From the NCBI GenBank assembly GCA_963676165.1, contig OY781043.1:806001-870000 (forward strand): a DNA stretch of 64,000 nucleotides, read 5' to 3'. The notes beneath the pieces are model-generated. The model was not told the DNA's origin, searched no databases, and saw nothing but the letters and a program-made list of their open reading frames with translations. Below, in pieces: positions 28,201-37,000 of this stretch. Source of the stretch: JAQIBY01 sp963676165. Lineage in GTDB: Bacteria; Bacteroidota; Bacteroidia; Bacteroidales; ML635J-15. Numbering within the stretch: position 1 is the stretch's first letter; each line of letters opens with the position of its first letter. Made by a program: the position numbers and the translations under genes.

Positions 28201-31041
28201 TGAGGCTGTGTTGTCACCGCTCGACCATACATAATCTGTTCCACCCGTTGCCGTGAGCGTGACAGATTCGCCATGACAAATATCTTCGTCAGTTCCGGCA
28301 TCAGCAATCACTTCAAACACATTCACTATGACAGCATCAGTGTTTGAGCAAGCATTTGCATCGGTAACCGTGACAAAATATTCAGTGTCTGAACTTGGAG
28401 CGACATCCGAGTTTGCTGTCATATCTCCATTGCTCCATTCATAATCCACGCCACCAGTTGCAGAAAGCGTGACCGATTCACCGAGACAAATGTCCTGATC
28501 CAAACCAGCATTGGCTGTTGGAAGATCGTGAACAATCACTTCCACCGTGTCGGTATTTTGACACCCGAAAGCATCTTCAACAGTGACAATGTATTCGGTG
28601 TCGAGAGTTGGATTGACAGTAATTGCATCGGTGTTGTCACCCGTGTCCCAGCTGTAAATTGTACCACCGGTTGCAGTCAGTGTGACCGATTCACCCAAGC
28701 AAATTTCTTCGTCCATTCCAGCATCCGCATCGGGAAGTTCATGCACATTGACAAGCACAGTATCAATGTCCTGACAGAGATTAACGCCAGTAACTGTTAC
28801 GTAGTATTCTGTATCAGCAGTCGGTGAAACCGTGGTTGAGGCTGTATTGTCACCGCTTGACCACGCATAATCTGTTCCACCAGTTGCAGTGAGCGTGACA
28901 GATTCGCCATGACAAATATCTTCGTCAGTTCCGGCATCAGCAATCACTTCAAACACATTCACTATGACAGCATCAGTGTTTGAGCAAGCATTTGCATCGG
29001 TAACCGTGACAAAATATTCAGTGTCTGAACTTGGACTGACATCCGAGTTTGCTGTCATATCTCCATTACTCCATTCATAATCCACGCCACCAGTTGCAGA
29101 AAGAGTGACCGATTCACCGAGACAAATGTTCTGATCCAAACCAGCATTGGCTGTTGGAAGATCGTGAACAATCACTTCCACCGTGTCGGTGTTTTGACAC
29201 CCGAAAGCATCTTCAACAGTGACAATGTATTCGGTGTCAAGCGTTGGATTGACAGTGATGACATCGGTGTTGTCTCCGGAGTCCCATGCGTAAATGATTC
29301 CGCCCGTTGCCGTGAGTGTGACCGATTCACCCAAGCAAATATCTTCGTTCATTCCTGCATCCGCATTGGGTAATGCATGAATTGTCAGAGGAGATGTCCA
29401 CACATCACTTGTGTATACTGGCATGTCGGCAAGGAGTCGAATTTCATAATTTCCTGAAGGTAAATCGGAAGGAATTGTTGCTGTAATGTTTCCTGAACTC
29501 GTGCTGCTAATGTTACCAATAATTTCTGGACTTGAGAAGTCTCCTGTATTGTCAGACATCTCACATTGAAATGTATTTCCTGCTAGGAAATTTCCTTCAG
29601 CAAAATAATCAATTGTGAAGCTTTCTCCTGCACAGAACTCATCGCTGGATACATTGGTAATTTCCAATTCATAGACATCGATAATTTCAAGTTGTCCGGG
29701 ATCTGTATTGGTGCTCAGTACAGTAAAATCACTTTTGACGCATTCCAAAGGAGTTGGCGTTTCAATGAAATCCAAAGGAGAGATGTCTCCGATGTTTCCG
29801 ACTAGCGTAAATTGTAATACAAAGATTGCGCTGTCTTCAGGTAGTGTAACACCAGCTAGGGTAGGGTCATTCCATGAAAAACTTAAGCTACCTGAACTTG
29901 CATTGTTGGTTCCGAAATTTGCGTAAGCCAAAGATGGTAATCCATATTGTATGATGGTGTCAAATGCTGCGATGCTCGGATCAAAAGACAAACTTCCTTG
30001 AAGAGAAATGATGTCGTTGAAGTCTCTTACTCTAACAGGAAGTTGAACAATAGCTCCAATTCCTCCTTCAACGGAATCGGCAAGAATGGAAATATCTGCA
30101 CTTGGTGCAGCATCCTCTATGGTAACTGTACCGGGAATTGTTGTATAGTCAATGCTTGAAAGGGAAGCATCTGTGAATTCTAATCCAGTTGGGTGATTTC
30201 CTAATCCTAAGTTACTTTGTTCTTCAGCACTACCTATAGCTTGAAACCGAATGCTGAAAACAGATTGACCATCGGCGAGTGATTCTCCACCTAAATCAGT
30301 GTCATTCCAGCTAAAGGTTAATGTTCCAGTTGCAGTTTGACTGGTTCCGAAGTTTCCAGAACCCATGTCACTCAAATTGTAGGTTTCGGTTGAAACATAG
30401 CTTAGAACAGATGGATCCCAGGAAATGCTTCCTTGCATTCCGGTAATCATATCAAAGTTTGTGACAGTCATAGGAACTAAGATTTCTTCACCTTCAGGAA
30501 CAGAATGGTTTGAAAAGCCAATGTTAAGTTCTGTTCCGGGGTTAGGGTTCTCCAGAATGTTGACTTGCCCTGTTTGATCGTAAACTGTGACTGAGTTATA
30601 CAAATTGTTGACAACTTCGACTGGTGTAATGTCGTTACTAAGTTGGATTGGTGTTGTTTGAGCGGTATTCCCGAGAACTTCGAAGCGCAAAGCAAATAGC
30701 GTAGTGCCATCTGCAAGGGATTCTCCAACTAAACTTGCATCATACCATGAAAATGTCACATAACCTGAGCTAGTATGACTTGTCCCGAAGGAAGCGGCAG
30801 TCATGCCAGTTAATCCGTAGTTTTCTGTTCCGATAAATTGGACTAAACTTTCATTGAAAGCAATGCTGCCCTGTAAAGAAAGTATGTCAGAGAAATCTTC
30901 AGTAGTCACAGGAATTAGTACTTCTGATCCTTGAATGCCTTCGTCTGATCCGATTCGAATTGTTACAGCATTGGACTGTGCAAAACTTGACAGTCCGATG
31001 CTGATTCCGATTATTATGCTAATTAAATGTCTCATAATCAT
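25270..31041 (-). CDS. Giant T9SS surface protein: three cohesin-like domains and fifteen Ig-like repeats (1923 aa)
   Basis: A signal peptide (to about residue 22, SSFAQ) is followed by three cohesin-like domains at about 23-158, 168-310 and 315-460, each with the VPVTVxxF, LQGSI and FSWYD-type text of the type I/II cohesin fold. Next is a linker and fifteen modules of about 71 residues (each with DICLGESVTLTATGG or a close variant), arranged as five triads of about 212 residues; then three Ig-like modules and a T9SS sorting domain (from KIFPNPAYD). Each module has paired Cys residues. It is 19 bp behind the 2602-aa gene and should be cotranscribed. Probable role: cell-surface adhesion or scaffold; cohesin partner inferred, not shown. 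Confidence 0.85.
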   Translation of the reverse strand: MIMRHLISIIIGISIGLSSFAQSNAVTIRIGSDEGIQGSEVLIPVTTEDFSDILSLQGSIAFNESLVQFIGTENYGLTGMTAASFGTSHTSSGYVTFSWYDASLVGESLADGTTLFALRFEVLGNTAQTTPIQLSNDITPVEVVNNLYNSVTVYDQTGQVNILENPNPGTELNIGFSNHSVPEGEEILVPMTVTNFDMITGMQGSISWDPSVLSYVSTETYNLSDMGSGNFGTSQTATGTLTFSWNDTDLGGESLADGQSVFSIRFQAIGSAEEQSNLGLGNHPTGLEFTDASLSSIDYTTIPGTVTIEDAAPSADISILADSVEGGIGAIVQLPVRVRDFNDIISLQGSLSFDPSIAAFDTIIQYGLPSLAYANFGTNNASSGSLSFSWNDPTLAGVTLPEDSAIFVLQFTLVGNIGDISPLDFIETPTPLECVKSDFTVLSTNTDPGQLEIIDVYELEITNVSSDEFCAGESFTIDYFAEGNFLAGNTFQCEMSDNTGDFSSPEIIGNISSTSSGNITATIPSDLPSGNYEIRLLADMPVYTSDVWTSPLTIHALPNADAGMNEDICLGESVTLTATGGIIYAWDSGDNTDVITVNPTLDTEYIVTVEDAFGCQNTDTVEVIVHDLPTANAGLDQNICLGESVTLSATGGVDYEWSNGDMTANSDVSPSSDTEYFVTVTDANACSNTDAVIVNVFEVIADAGTDEDICHGESVTLTATGGTDYAWSSGDNTASTTVSPTADTEYYVTVTGVNLCQDIDTVLVNVHELPDADAGMDEEICLGESVTLTATGGTIYSWDTGDNTDAITVNPTLDTEYIVTVEDAFGCQNTDTVEVIVHDLPTANAGLDQDICLGESVTLSATGGVDYEWSNGDMTANSDVAPSSDTEYFVTVTDANACSNTDAVIVNVFEVIADAGTDEDICHGESVTLTATGGTDYVWSSGDNTASTTVSPTADTEYYVTVTGVNLCQDIDTVLVNVHELPDADAGMDEEICLGESVTLTATGGTIYSWDTGDNTDAITVNPTLDTEYIVTVEDAFGCQNTDTVEVIVHDLPTANAGLDQDICLGESVTLSATGGVDYEWSNGDMTANSDVAPSSDTEYFVTVIDANACSNTDAVIVNVFEVIADAGTDEDICHGESVTLTATGGTDYAWSSGDNTASTTVSPTADTEYYVTVTGVNLCQDIDTVLVNVHELPDADAGMDEEICLGESVTLTATGGTIYSWDTGDNTDAITVNPTLDTEYIVTVEDAFGCQNTDTVEVIVHDLPTANAGLDQNICLGESVTLSATGGVDYEWSNGDMTANSDVAPSSDTEYFVTVTDANACSNTDAVIVNVFEVIADAGTDEDICHGESVTLTATGGTDYAWSSGDNTASTTVSPTADTEYYVTVTGVNLCQDIDTVLVNVHELPDADAGMDEEICLGESVTLMATGGTIYAWDTGDNTDAITVNPTLDTEYIVTVEDAFGCQNTDTVEVIVHDLPTANAGLDQDICLGESVTLSATGGVDYEWSNGDLTANSDVAPSLDTEYFVTVTDANACSNTDAVIVNVFEVIADAGTDEDICNGESVTLTATGGTDYAWSSGDNTASTTVSPTTDTEYYVTVTGVNLCQDIDTVLVNVLNPPLAPELPIGITERCASVSTDTFTIANQSEPVDFIWQTNITDFGNMTSSDTSAIITWNTDFTGELLLFVTASNMCGSENSDSLHIHSYPSPIVDLGNDTTICFGDSIALEAPSGFNYLWSTGSTDISIWANDADTYWLEASNTYCSDIDTIIISLSNPEFYFSEDTVLTELPYTIESMSGFAEYLWSTSETSESITVNEFGWYSVILTDEFGCSVTDSIHIDDATGTFQNISEQFKIFPNPAYDKVNIKSNNIIRKLVIIDAQGKTKTMLEPNRTSQIVGLENFAPGLYTIILSTDKNRIFKKLMIQ
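26208..29373 (-). repeat. Five tandem 636-bp DNA repeats inside the 1923-aa gene
   Basis: The coding DNA of the triad repeats recurs with a 636-bp period (for example the same string starts at 26620, 27256, 27892, 28528 and 29164). Adjacent units differ at only a small share of positions, far less than synonymous drift would leave, so the copies are recent or are being homogenised. The 636-bp unit is a multiple of 3 (212 codons), so unit gain or loss keeps the frame. Confidence 0.9.
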
Positions 31042-31060
31042 TACATTTTACTTTTCAGCC

Positions 31061-34000
31061 TTATTGAATAATCAATTTGTGGTTTTTAAGCGTGTTATTC
31101 GCTCTGAAACGTAAAATGTATGTTCCTGGAGATAGCTTTTTCCCTTGCCTGTTTCTTCCATTGAATTCAAGTGTATGTTTCCCGCTTGTGAAATCTTGAG
31201 AATATGTCCATAAACATTGTCCTGTTAATGAATAGAGATCAAACATCACTTCTGCATTTTCAGGAAGGTAGAATACCAAGTTTGTTGATTCACTGAATGG
31301 ATTTGGATATGCATTGAGTACTGTACTCATTTCATTTTCATTCAGGTTGAGATACTCATTCAAGACAAATTCTCCACCATCAAGTTGAATGTCCATGATA
31401 TTAAGTTCATGGTTATAAGCTTCTGCTTCTGTCATGGATGAGTTGAAGGAAATGCTTGCTGTCTCAGTGAAATCAGAAATGACTTCAAATTTCATTGTGA
31501 AAAGTACAGTTTCGCTATCGATATTAACACCATTCAAGTTTTCAGTACTCCACAAACAAGAAAGCATGCCATTATTCAATTGGTTTGTATTGAGAAATAG
31601 CTCAATGGCTTGATTTTCAATTTCCACAAATTCCAGCTTGTTTTCTGCCCATTCCATGCTCATTTGGAAACCGCTGATTTGATTGAAATTGTCAGCATAA
31701 ACAGGAATCTCTAGTGTTTCACCAAAATTTGCATTGTTGTTTTCAATTCTGAAATTCAAGCTTTCAGTTCCTGATTTTGCAATGTTGTTATTCCATGAAT
31801 TGTTAACATCTCCAAGCTTAATTCCAATGAAATTTTGATCGGCGAGTTCTGTAGCACTACTGTATGAACGGGTTTGCTCGTAAGGGAATGGGTTTTGTGC
31901 ATCAGGGAAGACATAATTACTATTGACAAATGTCCAAAGATCCCCACCTGGGAAGTTGTTTGCAGTTTGAAGAATCAATGCTCGAGTGTAAAGAATATCG
32001 AGTGTGCTTACTGATTCTGATCGGTTAACATCAGCAGCTATGATTTTATATGGTGATGATAAGGCTTGCACACCCAAGATGTGTCTTTGCATAAGGATGA
32101 TATCCAATGTGGAAACTCCATTGTTTGTTGTCACATCGTTGTTTTTGGATGCAGTAATTTGGTAAGTTCCTCCATTGTCTACTGAGAAAGTGTACAGCCC
32201 ATTCGTATTGGTTGTAAAGTTGTCGCTTAAATCGCCAGTAAGATTTAAGCTAACACCATTGATTGGGGAGCTGTTTTCTGTAATAACTGCTCCATCAAGA
32301 TTGATGCTTGCAGGAGAACCAGAAACTGTTACAACTGTTGATGCAGGAGCACTTTCACAACCATAAACGATGGCAGTGACTTCGTATGTGCCATCCAATG
32401 CAGATGTTGCGTTGCTGATTTCAGGATTCTGCATGTTGGAAGAGAATCCATTTGGACCTGTCCATGCATAATTTGCAAATGCAACAGTGCTGGCAGTTAA
32501 TTCCAATGTTCCATTGAGAGGGACAGGAGAGTTGCTACTTGCTACTGGTGATGCAGGAATAGGATTTACAGTAATCGTAATTTCATCCGAATCTGTACAG
32601 CCATTTGCGTCAGTTACAAATACAGTATACGTTGTGGTTGAGCTTGGGTTTGCTACAGGATCTGCAATGTTCGGATCACTTAATCCATTGGTTGGTAGCC
32701 AAGCATAAGTAACACCACCACTTGCTGTGAGTTGTTGATTATCACCTAAACACATGGCAAAATCTTCACCTGCATCTGCAATGACACTCGCAATTTCAAA
32801 TTCTGCAGGTGAAATCCCATAGAAATTGGCATTGTTTGCGTCCCTGACACGTATTAAGCAGTTTGCTGAATTTTCATTCGGAATTGTCCAGTCATAGGTG
32901 TTAAGTGTTGTGTTGTAATCTTCTGCAATGGAAGTCCAGTTAGCACCTCCATCAATTGAATACGCTAAATCGTAATCGTCAGATGTTCCTATGGATGTCC
33001 AGCTGATGGTTTGTGTTGTACAGCCATTCCAAATTTCGCCACCCGCAGGAGCGTCAACTGTAATGTTAATGGCAGTTGTGCCAATAGCAAAGACCTGATC
33101 ACTCATGTCGGTTTTACATGTGTTAACATTATCGGTAACTTTAATTAAGCAGTTCTGTGAAATGGATCCTGGTACTGTCCAAGAATATGAATCACCTGTG
33201 ATGTTTTGATTGAAAGCAATGTTTGTCCAGTTGTTTCCTCCGTCAATGGAGTAATCAATGTTGTAAAAGTTAGAAACTCCATTGCTATTCCACAAGATGT
33301 CGTAAGATGAACCATTGGTTAAACTTTCTCCACCATTTGGTTGAGTCAGCGTAATTGCCGGTGAAATGGTAAATGTTGCATCACTCATATCTGTTTTAAT
33401 GCTGCTGGAATTGTCAGTAACACGCACTAAACATTGATTTGATGGTGAGTTTGGTAATGTCCAGTTGTAAGAGTTGTTGTATCCGCTGCTGTAGTAGGAT
33501 GATTTAATGGTATTCCATGTTAATCCGTTGTCTATGGAATACTCAATCCGGAAATAGTTTCCTGTTCCACCGGATGTCCATGTAATACTGGTTTCAGTAC
33601 AAACACGCCATACTTCACCACCACCATCTCCATTGGGAGTGATAAGAATAATGGAAGGTTCTATGCTGAAAACATTGTCGCTGATGTCAAAAATAGATTC
33701 ATCATTAAAATGAGTTACTTTAACAAGGCATTCATCTGAAATGTCATCGGGAACATTCCAGTAATATGATCCGTCGTTTTCTGTGACAGAAACAATGCTT
33801 TGCCACGATGCACCATTGTTAGAAGAGTATTCTAATTTCACATAATTTCCATCAATGTATTCGTCTGTCCAGGTGATGCTGTAATTGCTTCCGACATAAA
33901 ATGTATTGCCTCCATTCGGATAATTCAATTCAACATCTCCCGGTGTGACTGTGAAATAATCATCGCTTTTGTCATAAATACAACTGTTATCGTAGTCTGA

Positions 34001-37000
34001 AATTTTAAACTTCCATTGAGATGACGGGTTATTTGGAACTGTGAAATTGTAGTAATTTGAATAGGAGTATGCGAGATATGTCCAAGGTCCATCGTTGACG
34101 GAATAATAGACTTTGAATTCATCAGATGTTGGTGCTGAAACCCAGGTAACCTGTTGGCTTGTTCCGACTTGCCAGAATTCGCCGCCATTCGGACTTGTCA
34201 AGATGATGTCTTCGTTTACACCAATTTCAAACGGGGCATCGCTCTCATCGGTAGCAATAGGGTTGTCTCTGTCGGTAACGCGAATAATACAATTGTCTGA
34301 ATCTGCATTTTGGATTGTACTCCAGTTATAGCTTGTTCCTGAAACATAGGTACCGTTTGTGATTGTTGTCCAATCTGCACCACCATTTGTTGAATACTCA
34401 ATGCGATAGTAGTTGCCTGTTCCTCCATGCTGCCAGGTAATTGTCATGCTTTCACATTCTTCATAATACTCACCTCCATTTGGACTTGTAATGATGATGT
34501 ATGGGTTTGCAATTGTGAAGTTTGTTCCTATATCATTGACTGCAGGATTGTCATATTCACTAATACGAATGACACATTCTGTAGAAATTGTGTTTGGAGC
34601 TTCCCAATTGTAAACACCGTCGTCTTCAGTCAGGGAAACAATTTCTTCCCACGTCGTTCCATTGTCTGAGCTGAACTCTATGCTGACAAATTCGGATTCA
34701 AGATATTCAGAATCCCATGTGATGTTGTATGTGTTTCCAACATAGAAAGTCCCAGAAACTGGGTTTGTGACCTCAATAACTGGCGTTGGAGGAGTGAGGC
34801 TGAAATTAACATCTGAAATGTCATAAATGCATGAGTTGCTATAATCCTTAACTTTTATCAGGCATTGGTCTGATACATTGTCTGGAATTGTCCAGTTGTA
34901 GTATTCTGATGAAGTGCTGTTAGTAAGCGTTGTCCATGAGCTTCCGTTGTTTGTAGAATAATATACTTTAAACTGGTTGGATGTGCTGGAAGAAACCCAT
35001 GTGATGGTTTGACTTGTTCCGACCTCCCAGTTTTCGCCACCGTTTGGTGAAGTGACAACAATATCAGTGTTTTCATTAAGCGAGAATGTTGCAGAACTTG
35101 TATCTGCAGCTTCAGCATAGTCACGATCATATACACGGATTAGACATTCTGATGAAGATAGATTTGAAACAGGATTCCATGTATAACTACAAGTGGTGCC
35201 TGTTGCATAATGTGATGTTCTAATATTAGTCCAGCTAATCCCATTATCTGTTGATAATTGAATAGTAAAATAATTTCCGGTGCCATTCGTGTTCCAAGTA
35301 ATGTATTCTTGTTCGCAGCCATTCCAATCTTCTCCTCCAGTAGGTGAAGTCAGAGTAACCCATGGTTGAGCAATGGTGAAATTTCCATTGGATACATCAA
35401 AAACTGCAGGGTTGCCGTATTCGCTCACTCGTATTAGTCCTTCTGTAGTTTCAAGCTCAGGAAGTGTCCATGAGTATGATCCGTCATTTTGAGTAGGAGA
35501 CTCTATAACTTCCCATGTACTGCCATTGTCATAAGAAACTTCAATTTGTACAAATTCAGAGGTCAAATATTCACTAGACCATGAAATACTCATGTTGTTA
35601 TTATAGTAGTATGTTCCTGAATTTGGATAATTGATAGTTATTTCAGGGAGTGGTTCAGAAATCGTAAAGTTTGCATCCGACACATCAAAAATACATGAAT
35701 TGTTATAATCCGATACTTTGATTAAGCATTCTGTGGATGGAATATTCGGAACTGTCCAGTTGTAGTATTCTGATGAAATGCCACTGGTAAGAGTGGTCCA
35801 TGAGCTTCCATTGTTTGTAGAATAATATACTTTAAATTGGCTAGAAGTACTGGATGAAACCCAGCTAATTGAATAAGAATCACCAACTTCAAATACTTCC
35901 CCTCCATTTGGATTTGTAACAATAATGTCTGTGTTTGAGTTGATAGAGAAAACATCGTCGCTGCTGTCCTCAATTAAATGATCGTTACGATCTCTCACTC
36001 TAAACAAACAATTTGTGCTGCTAACATTTGCAATAGGATCCCATGTGTAAGAGTGAGTTGTCCCACTATCGTAGGTGCCGTTAGTTAGAGTTAACCATGT
36101 AGCACCATTGTCTGTGGAATATTCGATTTCCCAGTAATTTCCAGCACCGCCAGACGTCCATTGCAGGTAGGTGTCGTCGCAACCTAGCAAACTTTCTCCT
36201 CCATTTGGAGATGTAATGGTTGCAAATGGTTGAATAATAGAAAAGTTGACATCTGTAATGTCAAAGAAAGCGGCATTGCTGTAATCACTAATTCGAATTT
36301 GACATTCAGATGAAACGACATCAGGAGTTGTCCAAGTGTAAGAGCCATCGTTTTCTGTGACATTGATGATTTCTGTCCATGTGCTGCCATTATCAAGTGA
36401 ATATTCTAAAGTGACAAAATCCACATCGTTGTATGCATTCGACCAGCTAATGGAATAGTTGTTTCTGGCATATAATGTGTTTCCGTTGTTAGGACTTGTG
36501 ATGTTGATTTCTGGTGTTGGAGGAGTGATGATGAAATTAACATCTGAAATGTCATAAATGCATGAGTTGCTATAATCCTTAACTTTTATCAGGCATTGGT
36601 CTGATACATTGTCTGGAATTGTCCAGTTGTAGTATTCTGATGAAGTGCTGTTAGTAAGCGTTGTCCATGAGCTTCCGTTGTTTGTTGAGTAATACACTTT
36701 AAATTGGTTGGATGTGCTGGAAGAAACCCAAGTAATTTGTTGGGATGATCCTACTTGCCAACTTTCCCCACCGTTTGGAGTGGTTAAGATGATATCTTCG
36801 TTTTTCGGAATGTCAAAAATAGCATCAGAATCATCTGTGTAAATCGGATTGTCACGATCGAAAACGCGAATCATACATTGGTCAGAGTCAAAGTCAGTAA
36901 CTGGGTCCCAGTGATATGAGCAACTTGTGCCAGTTTGATATACAGAGCTTGTAAGGTTTTCCCAGCTGGCACCAGCATCTGTACTGATTTGAACAGTGAA

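Noticed and set aside
26620..29373. Series of about 99-aa open frames on the plus strand at 26620, 27256, 27892 and 28528
   Set aside because: They are antisense shadows of the 636-bp repeats; identical copies arise from the repeat period and there are no start signals.
26208..29373. CRISPR array
   Set aside because: The units are 636 bp, coding and continuous, without short repeats and unique spacers.
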